The notes: generated by a model not told the origin, from the letters alone. 7,490 nt of DNA from Thioalkalivibrio sp. (GCA_003563455.1 PWRV01000332.1:1-7490), one strand, 5' to 3'; positions 1-6,213 are shown, numbered from the stretch's first letter. Made by a program: numbers and translations.

Positions 1-1
1 G

Positions 2-1021
2 ATCGACGAGTCCCATGTCTCGGTACCGCAGGTGGGCGGGATGTTCCGGGGCGACCGCTCGCGCAAGGAGACGCTGGTGGAATACGGGTTCCGGCTACCA
101 TCGGCGCTGGACAATCGACCGCTGCGCTTCGAGGAGTTCGAGAGCCTGCAGCCGCAGACGATCTACGTGTCGGCGACTCCGGGACCCTTCGAACTCGAGC
201 GCGCGGGAGCGGTGGTGGAACAGGTGGTGCGCCCCACTGGCCTGCTGGATCCGCGGCTGGAGGTGCGCCCGGCGGGTACCCAGGTGGACGACTGCCTCTC
301 CGAGATCAATCTGCGCGTCGAACGCAACGAACGGGTGCTGATCACGACGCTGACCAAGCGCATGGCCGAGGACCTCACCGAATACCTGTCAGAGCATGGC
401 ATCCGCGTGCGCTACCTGCATTCGGACATCGACACCGTGGAGCGAATGGAGATCATCCGCGACCTGCGCCTGGGCGAATTCGACGTGCTGGTGGGCATCA
501 ACCTGCTGCGCGAGGGGCTGGACATGCCCGAAGTCTCGCTGGTTGCGATCTTCGATGCCGACAAGGAGGGCTTTTTGCGCTCCGATCGCTCGCTGATCCA
601 GACGATCGGGCGGGCGGCGCGAAATGTGAACGGCATGGCCATCCTCTACGCCGACAAGGTCACGGGGTCGATGCAGCGCGCAATGGAAGAGACCGAGCGC
701 CGGCGCGAGAAGCAGATGGCTCATAACGAGGCACACGGCATCACGCCGCTCGGGATTCGCAAGGCCGTGGCCGATATCCTCGAAGCCCGCCCGGATGCGC
801 GACACCGCAAGGGCCGTCGGGACCGGCGCGTCGCCGAGCCCGACGCACCGGTATACATTGATTCGCCGGAGGTTGCGACCCGGCAGATCGAGCGACTCGA
901 AAAAGAGATGTATGCCAAGGCCCGCGATCTGCAGTTCGAGGAAGCCGCACGGTTGCGGGATCGCATCGAGGAACTGAAGGAACGCGCCTTCCGGCCGGAG
1001 GCCGTCGGCGGTTTGCGTTAA
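2..1021 (+). CDS. uvrB: UvrABC system protein B, C-terminal half (5' end outside window)
   Basis: UvrB is the damage-verifying helicase-like subunit of UvrABC nucleotide excision repair. It is loaded by UvrA and recruits UvrC for incision. The reading frame is open from base 2, so the gene begins upstream; 339 residues are present, about half of the usual ~670. The first residues, IDESH, are helicase motif II. Then come the superfamily 2 helicase C-terminal motifs: VLITTLTKRMAEDLTEYL, the HSDIDTVER segment, the GINLLREGLDMPEVSLV block, and QTIGRAARN (motif VI with the arginine finger). The last ~40 residues (about bases 880-1000) form the UVR domain (IERLEKEMYAKARDLQFEEA), the coiled-coil hairpin that binds UvrC. 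Stop is TAA. No frameshift or missing motif is visible in the part present. The next gene lies 148 bp downstream with its own promoter-like sequence, so they are probably not one operon. Confidence 0.97.
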   Translation: MDESHVSVPQVGGMFRGDRSRKETLVEYGFRLPSALDNRPLRFEEFESLQPQTIYVSATPGPFELERAGAVVEQVVRPTGLLDPRLEVRPAGTQVDDCLSEINLRVERNERVLITTLTKRMAEDLTEYLSEHGIRVRYLHSDIDTVERMEIIRDLRLGEFDVLVGINLLREGLDMPEVSLVAIFDADKEGFLRSDRSLIQTIGRAARNVNGMAILYADKVTGSMQRAMEETERRREKQMAHNEAHGITPLGIRKAVADILEARPDARHRKGRRDRRVAEPDAPVYIDSPEVATRQIERLEKEMYAKARDLQFEEAARLRDRIEELKERAFRPEAVGGLR

Positions 1022-1031
1022 CCACCGCAGG

Positions 1032-1100
1032 AAGCCGGCTCGCCGGGCGACGGCTTGCCCGACCATTGGATCGCTCGGAGGGCTGACCTCCGGTATGGTC
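1032..1100 (+). terminator. Two stem-loops after uvrB, possible terminator
   Basis: Two inverted repeats follow the uvrB stop. The first pairs AAGCCG (1032-1037) with CGGCTT (1051-1056). The second pairs GACCAT (1061-1066) with ATGGTC (1095-1100), with an inner CGGAGG (1076-1081) and CCTCCG (1087-1092) stem around a 5-base loop. Neither has a following T-run, so they are not canonical intrinsic terminators. They may protect the 3' end of the mRNA or act with Rho. The pairing is read directly; the role is inference. Confidence 0.35.
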
Positions 1101-1130
1101 GGTCCCCAACTGGGCCGTGTGGATTTTCGT

Positions 1131-1136
1131 TACACT
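1131..1136 (+). promoter_or_regulatory. Possible -10 element for nagZ
   Basis: TACACT sits in a locally AT-richer stretch (GGATTTTCGTTACACTCG) 33 bases before the nagZ ATG and is a fair sigma70 -10 match. No good -35 hexamer lies 16-18 bp upstream (the best placed is AACTGG), so this is a weak call. Confidence 0.3.
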
Positions 1137-1169
1137 CGTCTGAACGTTAAGCGGTATGGGTAACGCGTT

Positions 1170-2204
1170 ATGACCGATTTCCTGGGGCCCGTGATGCTCG
1201 GTGTGGCGGGCCTTGAACTGACTCGCGAAGACCGTGAGCGGCTGCTGCACCCCGCAGCGGGAGGCGTGATCCTCTTCACGCGGAATTACCAGGATCCGGA
1301 GCAACTGGAAAACCTGGTGGCGGCCATACGGGCCGTGCGGGAACCCGAGTTGCTGATTGCGGTGGATCAGGAAGGTGGTCGCGTGCAGCGCTTTCACGAT
1401 GGGTTCACGGAGATCCCGTCGATGTACAAGATTGGCGAGATTTTCAACTACGATCCGGCGCGCGGTCAGGAACTTGCTCACGATGCCGGGTGGGTGCTGG
1501 CACACGAACTGCTGAACGCCGGCCTGGACTTCAGTTTCGCGCCGGTACTCGACCGCGATATCGGGATCAGCGAGGTTATTCGCGAGCGGGCGTTTCACGA
1601 ACGCTCGGACGTGATCGTGATGCTGGCCGGGCACCTGCTGGACGGACTCGAGGAGGCCGGAATGTCCGGCGTTGGAAAACATTTTCCCGGCCATGGTGCG
1701 GTCGCCGCAGACTCGCATACGGATTCCCCGGTGGATGCGCGGCCCTTTTCCGAGATCGAGGCCGAGGACCTTGATGCATTCCTCCCGTTGCTGCCTCGCC
1801 TCGGCGGCATTATGCCGGCACACGTGATCTACCCGGAGGTTGACTCCCGCCCTGCCGGCTTCTCGGGCGTATGGCTGCATGATCTGCTGCGGGAGCGCTA
1901 CGGGTTCAGTGGTGCGATCTTCAGCGATGACCTCGGCATGAGCGGTGCTTCCGTGGCGGGATCACCGGGGGAGCGCGCGCACGCTGCATTGTACGCGGGT
2001 TGCGACATGGTTCTGATCTGCAACGATTTTCCGGCAATGGACGAGATTCTTCAAACCCTTGAGGACCGCGACCCGAACCCCGAGACCCAGCATCGCCTCG
2101 CAAGCATGCGGGGTCGCCGTGCCGAAGCAGACCTTGCACGCCTGGAGGCCGCACGGTGCCGGCTGCGGGCCCTGATCGATCACAACCCTGCGTATATCGT
2201 GTAA
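1170..2204 (+). CDS. nagZ: Beta-N-acetylglucosaminidase NagZ (glycoside hydrolase family 3)
   Basis: NagZ is a cytoplasmic enzyme that removes N-acetylglucosamine from GlcNAc-1,6-anhydroMurNAc(-peptide) during peptidoglycan recycling. In several bacteria its products control AmpC beta-lactamase induction. The 344 residues match the usual ~340 for gammaproteobacterial single-domain NagZ. Visible motifs: GGVILFTRNY (31-40), AVDQEGGRVQRF (64-75, substrate-binding loop), KHFPGHG (170-176), the DSHTDSP loop with the Asp181/His183 acid-base dyad, and FSDDLGM (251-257), in which Asp253 aligns with the family's catalytic nucleophile. There is no signal peptide, as expected. The start is weakly supported: no clear Shine-Dalgarno precedes ATG 1170. 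A five-codon reading frame starting at 1156 overlaps this start in an ATGA arrangement and could couple translation. Alternative products are unlikely because the GH3 NagZ signature is complete. Confidence 0.95.
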   Translation: MTDFLGPVMLGVAGLELTREDRERLLHPAAGGVILFTRNYQDPEQLENLVAAIRAVREPELLIAVDQEGGRVQRFHDGFTEIPSMYKIGEIFNYDPARGQELAHDAGWVLAHELLNAGLDFSFAPVLDRDIGISEVIRERAFHERSDVIVMLAGHLLDGLEEAGMSGVGKHFPGHGAVAADSHTDSPVDARPFSEIEAEDLDAFLPLLPRLGGIMPAHVIYPEVDSRPAGFSGVWLHDLLRERYGFSGAIFSDDLGMSGASVAGSPGERAHAALYAGCDMVLICNDFPAMDEILQTLEDRDPNPETQHRLASMRGRRAEADLARLEAARCRLRALIDHNPAYIV

Positions 2205-2211
2205 GGCGAGA

Positions 2212-2251
2212 CCCGCGCTGACCGCACACCCGGGCCACTGCCAAGCGCGGG
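2212..2251 (+). terminator. Stem-loop after nagZ, probable terminator
   Basis: Eight bases after the nagZ stop, CCCGCGCT (2212-2219) and AGCGCGGG (2244-2251) form a perfect 8-bp GC-rich stem with a 24-base loop, followed by AGCTTTCTC, a short pyrimidine-rich tail. The long loop and weak T-tract make this an imperfect intrinsic terminator. Confidence 0.4.
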
Positions 2252-2264
2252 AGCTTTCTCCGCG

Positions 2265-2328
2265 CCGCCTTGCTCCGGCACTTCTGGCTGTGCTCCATAG
2301 TTACCGCACTTCCCGCATGGCCCGCTAG
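2265..2328. repeat. 64-bp direct repeat, copy 1
   Basis: Bases 2265-2323 are identical to 2425-2483 (59 bp). After one mismatch (2324 G versus 2484 A) identity continues through CTAG to 2328. The offset is exactly 160 bp. Sequences on either side of the two copies do not match, so this is a discrete repeated unit and not a long tandem duplication. It carries two internal GCACTT hexamers (CGGCACTTC and CCGCACTTC). I do not recognise the family. Confidence 0.9.
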
Positions 2329-2384
2329 TGGACCAGGCGGAAAGTTCGGTACCAGATCGCTTCGCCAGAAGCACCGGCGCTGCG

Positions 2385-2415
2385 TTGGGCAAGTTTGAAA
2401 TAGGATGGCTATTCC
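2385..2415 (+). promoter_or_regulatory. Possible promoter with imperfect dyad upstream of copA
   Basis: Between the two repeat copies, TTGGGC (2385-2390) resembles a -35 box. It is followed by an imperfect dyad, GAAATAG (2397-2403) and CTATTCC (2409-2415), around a 5-base centre; this is the most AT-rich patch in the gap. Taking TATTCC (2410-2415) as -10 gives a 19-bp spacer, which is the length typical of promoters activated by MerR-family regulators such as CueR. However, the dyad is not a CueR box and lies too far right. This is suggestive only. Confidence 0.2.
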
Positions 2416-2424
2416 GGCACTTGC

Positions 2425-2488
2425 CCGCCTTGCTCCGGCACTTCTGGCTGTGCTCCATAGTTACCGCACTTCCCGCATGGCCCACTAG
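2425..2488. repeat. 64-bp direct repeat, copy 2, abutting copA start
   Basis: This is the second copy of the repeat at 2265-2328, with one mismatch. It ends 9 bases before the copA ATG at 2498, so any copA transcript from an upstream promoter would carry it in the leader. An extra partial match, TCCGGCACTT, lies just outside the copy at 2413-2422 and recurs inside it at 2434-2443. Confidence 0.9.
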
Positions 2489-2497
2489 ACTCTGGTG

Positions 2498-4987
2498 ATG
2501 GGCGTCTCATTCTCGACGGTGGACAGAAAGAACGGCGCAGGCCGGACCCTGGACCTGCCGGTGCTCGGGATGAGTTGTGCCTCATGCGTTGCACGGGTGG
2601 AGGAGGCGATACAGTCCGTACCCGGGGTGACCGCAGTCAACGTGAACCTGGCCACCGGGAAGGCGAGGGTGGAGCTGGACGGCGCGAATCCGGCAGCAGT
2701 GGTGGCCGCCGTCGAGAACGCCGGCTACGAGGCCGGCAGCGACGAGGTCACGCTGAGCGTGCGCGGCATGAGCTGTGCCTCGTGTGTGGGCAGGGTGGAG
2801 GAGGTGCTGCAGCGACACCCGGCGGTGTTGCAGGCCGACGTAAACCTGGCCACGGAGGCCGCACGGGTGCGTTACCTGCCGGCGCTGGCAAATCCCGCCG
2901 ACCTCGTGACAGCGGTGGAGGAGGCGGGCTACGAAGCGGAGCCCCAGGGTGCCGCTTCGGACCGCCCGGATCGCGAGCGGGCCGCGCGGGAGTCGGAGTA
3001 CCGTGGGCTGAAGCGCTCCCTGCTGTTCGCCGCCACCCTGACACTGCCGATCTTCGTGCTGGACATGGGCGGTCACATGGTGCCGGCCTTCCATGCCTGG
3101 TTGCACAGCACGGTCGGCACCCAGAACCTCTATCTGCTGTTCTTCGTCCTGGCCTCCGGTGTGCAGTTCGGGCCCGGCCGGATCTTCTACCGCAAGGGGT
3201 GGCCCGCACTGCTTCAGGGTGCCCCGGACATGAACTCGCTGGTGATGCTGGGTACGTCCGCCGCCTACGGGTATTCGGTGGTCGCCACCTTCGCCCCGGG
3301 CGTTCTGCCCGAGGGAACCGTCCACGTCTATTACGAGGCGGCGGCGGTGATCATCACCCTGATCCTGTTTGGCCGGGTGCTGGAGGCCCGCGCCCGCGGG
3401 GCGACCTCGGAGGCGATCCGCAAGCTGATGGGCCTGCGGCCGCGCTCGGCCCGCGTGGTGCGGGACGGCAAAACTTTCGAGATCGGCGCAGAAGAGGTCC
3501 GGCCCGGCGACCACGTGCTGGTGCGTCCCGGGGAACGGCTGCCCGTCGATGGCAAGGTGATCGAAGGTTCCTCCTGGGTCGACGAGTCGATGATCACCGG
3601 CGAGCCCGTACCGGCGTTGAAGGAGCCGGAGGCCAAGGTCGTCGGGGGAACAGTGAACGGCGAGGGCAGTCTGACCTTCGCCGCGACCCGGGTCGGCTCC
3701 GACACGGTACTGGCCCAGATCATCCGCATGGTGGAGGCGGCACAGGGCTCCAAACTGCCGATCCAGGCGCTGGTGGACCGCGTTACACGGTACTTCGTGC
3801 CGGCGGTAATCGGGATCGCCGTGCTGACCTTCGCGGTCTGGCTGGCCTTCGGCCCGACGCCCGCGCTGACGCTGGCATTGGTGAATGCGGTCGCGGTGTT
3901 GATCATCGCCTGTCCGTGTGCGATGGGACTGGCCACACCCACCTCGATCATGGTCGGCACGGGGAAGGGGGCCGAGATGGGTGTGCTGTTCCGGGGTGGC
4001 GACGCGTTGCAGGCCCTGCGCGGCATCGAGATCGTGGCCATGGACAAGACCGGGACCCTGACCGAGGGACGTCCCGAGTTGACCGGTATCCGGGCCGGGG
4101 AGGGCTTCGAAGAGCAAGCGGTGCTCGCGCTGGCGGCCAGCGTGGAGATACACTCCGAGCACCCGATCGCACAGGCGATCGTGCGTGGCGCCGAAGCGCG
4201 GGGGCTCAGGCTGAACGAGGCGCGGAAATTCGCGGCAACACCGGGGCAGGGGGCGCGCGCGCAGGTGGATGGGCGTGACGTGTGGGTCGGTTCCCAACGT
4301 TTCCTGAGCCAACTCGGCGTCGATACGCACCGGTTCGAAACCGATGCCGACCGCATGGCAGACCAGGGCGCGACTCCGCTGTACGTTGCCCTTGACGGGC
4401 GCCTCGGTGCGCTGCTCGCGGTATCCGACCCGGTGAAGCCGAGCGCCGCCCCCACGGTGGAGTGGCTGCGCGGAGAGGGACTGCGGGTGGTGATGATCAG
4501 CGGAGACAATCGCCGCACTGCGGAGGCGGTCGCGCGCCAGCTTGGCATCGACGAGGTCATTGCGGAGGTCCTGCCCGAGGGCAAGGTCGAAGCGGTGCGT
4601 GAACTGCAGCAGGGCGACCGTCGGGTGGCCTTTGTCGGCGATGGCATCAACGATGCCCCGGCCCTTGCCCAGGCGGAGATCGGAATCGCGATCGGGTCCG
4701 GCACCGACGTTGCGATGGAGTCGGCGGAGGTCGTGCTGATGTCCGACAACCTCTCGGGCATCCGTCAGGCGATCGCGCTGTCCCGGGCCACGCTGCGCAA
4801 CATCAAGCAGAACCTGTTCTGGGCCTTCGCGTACAACGCGAGCCTGCTGCCGGTCGCGGCCGGCGTGCTCTATCCGTTCATCGGCCTGCTGCTCTCGCCG
4901 ATGTTCGCGGCACTCGCGATGGCCTTTTCCAGCGTCAGCGTGGTGACCAACGCCCTGCGTCTCAAGCGCTTCCGGGCTCCTGCCTGA
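2498..4987 (+). CDS. copA: Copper-exporting P1B-type ATPase CopA
   Basis: CopA is an inner-membrane ATPase that pumps Cu(I) out of the cytoplasm. Counting from ATG 2498 it has 829 residues, typical for a CopA with two N-terminal metal-binding domains. In order: two HMA domains (about 17-83 and 83-150), each with a GMSCASC Cu(I)-binding loop (near residues 24-30 and 90-96); paired N-terminal membrane helices; the actuator TGEP (367-370); the transmembrane metal site CPC (472-474); the phosphorylated aspartate in DKTGTLT (Asp516); the nucleotide-domain His-Pro (555-556); GDGIND (714-719); then Tyr779-Asn780 and Met808...Ser811-Ser812 in the last two helices. These last residues, with CPC, form the P1B-1 (Cu+/Ag+) signature. 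All catalytic residues are intact. GTG 2495 is an alternative start; neither has a clear Shine-Dalgarno. The next gene is 238 bp downstream with its own promoter, and no copper regulator or chaperone gene is adjacent. Ag+ transport is also possible. Confidence 0.96.
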   Translation: MGVSFSTVDRKNGAGRTLDLPVLGMSCASCVARVEEAIQSVPGVTAVNVNLATGKARVELDGANPAAVVAAVENAGYEAGSDEVTLSVRGMSCASCVGRVEEVLQRHPAVLQADVNLATEAARVRYLPALANPADLVTAVEEAGYEAEPQGAASDRPDRERAARESEYRGLKRSLLFAATLTLPIFVLDMGGHMVPAFHAWLHSTVGTQNLYLLFFVLASGVQFGPGRIFYRKGWPALLQGAPDMNSLVMLGTSAAYGYSVVATFAPGVLPEGTVHVYYEAAAVIITLILFGRVLEARARGATSEAIRKLMGLRPRSARVVRDGKTFEIGAEEVRPGDHVLVRPGERLPVDGKVIEGSSWVDESMITGEPVPALKEPEAKVVGGTVNGEGSLTFAATRVGSDTVLAQIIRMVEAAQGSKLPIQALVDRVTRYFVPAVIGIAVLTFAVWLAFGPTPALTLALVNAVAVLIIACPCAMGLATPTSIMVGTGKGAEMGVLFRGGDALQALRGIEIVAMDKTGTLTEGRPELTGIRAGEGFEEQAVLALAASVEIHSEHPIAQAIVRGAEARGLRLNEARKFAATPGQGARAQVDGRDVWVGSQRFLSQLGVDTHRFETDADRMADQGATPLYVALDGRLGALLAVSDPVKPSAAPTVEWLRGEGLRVVMISGDNRRTAEAVARQLGIDEVIAEVLPEGKVEAVRELQQGDRRVAFVGDGINDAPALAQAEIGIAIGSGTDVAMESAEVVLMSDNLSGIRQAIALSRATLRNIKQNLFWAFAYNASLLPVAAGVLYPFIGLLLSPMFAALAMAFSSVSVVTNALRLKRFRAPA
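2788..4251 (+). other. Four FtsK-orienting polar sequences (KOPS) inside copA
   Basis: Exact GGGNAGGG octamers occur at 2788-2795, 3962-3969, 4097-4104 and 4244-4251, all on the + strand. I found no CCCTNCCC (the opposite orientation) anywhere in the window by eye. KOPS direct the FtsK translocase toward dif, and these point at the dif site at 7019-7046. In G-rich coding sequence some matches arise by chance, so the polarity is supportive and not proof. Confidence 0.5.
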
Positions 4988-5019
4988 AGCCTCGGTGCCG
5001 CAGTCGCATCGTCCGAAAG

Positions 5020-5033
5020 GTGATTTTCATCAA
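5020..5033. promoter_or_regulatory. FNR/ANR-like binding site
   Basis: GTGAT-TTTC-ATCAA matches the FNR/ANR consensus TTGAT-N4-ATCAA at 9 of 10 defined positions. It lies 33-46 bases after the copA stop and ~190 bp before the DsrE-family start. No convincing -10 element sits at the distance expected for class II activation, so the regulated promoter is unclear. A chance match is possible. Confidence 0.35.
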
Positions 5034-5034
5034 T

Positions 5035-5050
5035 GTTGCCTTCGGGCAAC
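5035..5050 (+). terminator. UUCG-capped hairpin after copA
   Basis: GTTGCC (5035-5040) and GGCAAC (5045-5050) form a perfect 6-bp stem closing a TTCG tetraloop, one of the most stable RNA tetraloop types (C-UUCG-G). It lies 48 bases after the copA stop. No T-run follows (the next bases are CCGGGCACACTTTCG), so it is either a Rho-assisted terminator or a 3'-end stabiliser. Confidence 0.45.
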
Positions 5051-5102
5051 CCGGGCACACTTTCGCGCCCAACGAAGGTCGGCCGCAGTCAGCATGTGGA
5101 AT

Positions 5103-5160
5103 CTGACGGCGGGCGTGCGTTACCGCATTATTATCGTCTAAAATAACGCGATCCGGATCG
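5103..5160 (+). promoter_or_regulatory. AT-rich promoter region of the DsrE-family gene with a 12-bp palindrome
   Basis: A sharply AT-rich island contains a very good -10 hexamer, TAAAAT (5139-5144), and an overlapping alternative, TATTAT (5129-5134), downstream of CTGACG (5103-5108). The -35 spacing is poor for both (30 and 20 bp), so an activator may be needed. The perfect palindrome CGATCCGGATCG (5149-5160) falls where transcription from TAAAAT would begin, a position typical for a repressor operator. The elements are seen directly; their function is inferred. The leader to the start codon would be ~75 nt. Confidence 0.45.
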
Positions 5161-5225
5161 TGGCCCGGGGGCTGCCGCTCGACGGGACGTGCCGGACTTT
5201 TTCATTCAACTGCTGGAGAAACTGC

Positions 5226-5594
5226 ATGGCCGACAAATTGCTCATCGTAATGGTGAATACCGACCCCCGTAACGGTTCCGAACTGGGAGCGCCGTTCTTC
5301 CAGGCCACCGTGGCGGCGGCCATGGAATATGATGTCGAACTGATTCTGACCGGCCGCGCCGGCGAACTGGCCAAGAAGGGCGTGGCGGAAAACCTGTACG
5401 TGCAGGAAGGAAGCCCGAAGTCCGTATACGAGTTCATCAAGGACGCGGTCGAAGCCGGTGTTTCACTGAAGGTCTGCCCCCCGACCCTGGATCTCTGGGG
5501 CGACGACCTGATCCCCGAGGTCGAGGAGACCGTCGGTGGCGCCTACGTGATCTCCGAGGCGATGGACGACGACACCGTCACCTTTACCTACTGA
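5226..5594 (+). CDS. DsrE/DsrF-family small protein with a single cysteine
   Basis: This is a 122-residue soluble protein of the DsrE-like fold (DsrE/F/TusD/YchN superfamily, often annotated as predicted peroxiredoxin). It starts MADKLLIVMVNTDP, the first beta strand and phosphate-loop-like turn of the family. A helix with APFFQATVAAAMEYDVELILTG follows, and it ends with an acidic DDDTVTFTY tail. Cys84, in LKVCPPTLDLWG, is its only cysteine and sits where DsrE/TusD proteins place the persulfide-carrying cysteine; a sulfur-carrier role is therefore plausible but not shown. The start is chosen at ATG 5226 because GGAG at 5215-5218 lies 7 bases upstream; the frame is open further 5' (GTG 5160) but without such a site. 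The gene has its own AT-rich promoter and a strong hairpin after it, so it may be monocistronic or loosely coupled to hpt, 39 bp downstream. No DsrF, DsrH or TusA partner is adjacent. Confidence 0.85.
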   Translation: MADKLLIVMVNTDPRNGSELGAPFFQATVAAAMEYDVELILTGRAGELAKKGVAENLYVQEGSPKSVYEFIKDAVEAGVSLKVCPPTLDLWGDDLIPEVEETVGGAYVISEAMDDDTVTFTY

Positions 5595-5603
5595 TCCCGG
5601 ACT

Positions 5604-5628
5604 GCCCCGGCCGGACCCTGGCCGGGGC
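5604..5628 (+). terminator. Strong GC hairpin between the DsrE-family gene and hpt
   Basis: GCCCCGGCC (5604-5612) and GGCCGGGGC (5620-5628) form a perfect 9-bp GC stem with a 7-base loop, 10 bases after the DsrE-family stop. It ends 5 bases before the GTG 5634 start of hpt, and its 3' arm contains the GGGG (5624-5627) that would serve as that start's Shine-Dalgarno. No U-tract follows. It could be a partial terminator or an mRNA structure that limits hpt translation. Confidence 0.5.
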
Positions 5629-5633
5629 TCCCT

Positions 5634-6197
5634 GTGGCCTGCCCGATGACGCCTGACGAGGCGCGCACCGTCCTCAACGAGGCCGACTGCCTGTACAACC
5701 GCGATGCGGTGGAACAGGCGATCGATCATCTTGCGGAAACCACCGCGGCCGACCTGTCGCATTCGAATCCGCTGGTTCTCGGAGTAATGAACGGCTGCGT
5801 CGTGCTGCTCGGCGGCCTGCTGTCCCGCTGGTCCTTCCCGATGCAGCTCGACTACCTGCACGCGACGCGCTACCGCGGCGCGACCTCCGGTGGCGAGTAT
5901 TTGCACTGGCTCGTGCGTCCGCAAACCGCGATGCAGGACCGCACCGTGGTCGTGGTGGACGACATCCTCGACGGCGGCGTGACGCTCGACGGGATCTGCG
6001 GGTTCTGCGCGGAGCAGGGCGCGCGCCGCGTCGTCAGTATCGTGCTGGTGAACAAGGCCAACCCGGCCCGTGACCCCGGCATCACCGTGGACCACGCGGC
6101 GCTGGATGCACCGAACCGATACCTGTTCGGGTACGGCATGGACTACCATGATTACCTGCGCAACGCTCCGGGCATCTTTGCGGTCCGGGGCATGTGA
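5634..6197 (+). CDS. hpt: Hypoxanthine-guanine phosphoribosyltransferase
   Basis: This is a type I phosphoribosyltransferase that makes IMP or GMP from hypoxanthine or guanine and PRPP in cytoplasmic purine salvage. It has 187 residues from GTG 5634. The PRPP-binding motif VVVVDDILDGGVT (105-117) is intact, with the two acidic residues at 109-110. Upstream are the VMNG loop (51-54) and the conserved LHATRYRG stretch (75-82). Lys141 precedes the base-specificity region, and the C-terminal block YLFGYGMDYHDYLRN and GIFAVRGM matches the subgroup found in pseudomonads and relatives, as far as I recall. The start is uncertain: GTG 5634 has a GGGG 6 bases upstream but inside a hairpin, while ATG 5646 (four residues shorter) lacks a good ribosome site. 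The stop is 16 bases before the mtnP start, so the two are very probably co-transcribed. Xanthine may also be a substrate; specificity cannot be read from sequence. Confidence 0.9.
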   Translation: MACPMTPDEARTVLNEADCLYNRDAVEQAIDHLAETTAADLSHSNPLVLGVMNGCVVLLGGLLSRWSFPMQLDYLHATRYRGATSGGEYLHWLVRPQTAMQDRTVVVVDDILDGGVTLDGICGFCAEQGARRVVSIVLVNKANPARDPGITVDHAALDAPNRYLFGYGMDYHDYLRNAPGIFAVRGM

Positions 6198-6213
6198 GGG
6201 GAGGCGCTGGGTC

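Noticed and set aside
741..1880. 379-residue minus-strand open frame across the end of uvrB and the start of nagZ
   Set aside because: It is antisense to two clearly recognised genes and the gap between them, has no recognisable domain, and is explained by GC-rich codon composition.
2180..2485. Short minus-strand frames through the repeats, with a Cys-Gly-Lys-Cys-like pattern
   Set aside because: The apparently repeated peptide (GPCGKCGNYG) only reflects the DNA repeat occurring twice in different frames. No ribosome site or family match supports a gene.
2265..2488. Insertion sequence or integron attC origin for the 64-bp repeat
   Set aside because: No transposase or integrase frame, no terminal inverted repeats, no target duplication and no attC core sites were seen.
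2205..2497. CueR, CopY or CsoR operator upstream of copA
   Set aside because: I looked for ACCTTCC/GGAAGGT, TACANNTGTA and long GC dyads of CsoR type and found none. The dyad at 2397-2415 does not fit these.
2582..4330. 582-residue minus-strand open frame within copA
   Set aside because: Lies fully antisense to an intact P-type ATPase with all motifs. Its protein is low-complexity in His, Arg and Gly and resembles no family. The similar long frame at 3331-4761 is rejected for the same reason.
5117..5150. Possible second dif-like site in the AT-rich patch before the DsrE-family gene
   Set aside because: It shares only scattered AT-rich words with dif. Neither Xer arm aligns and the core is absent, so a promoter explains it better.
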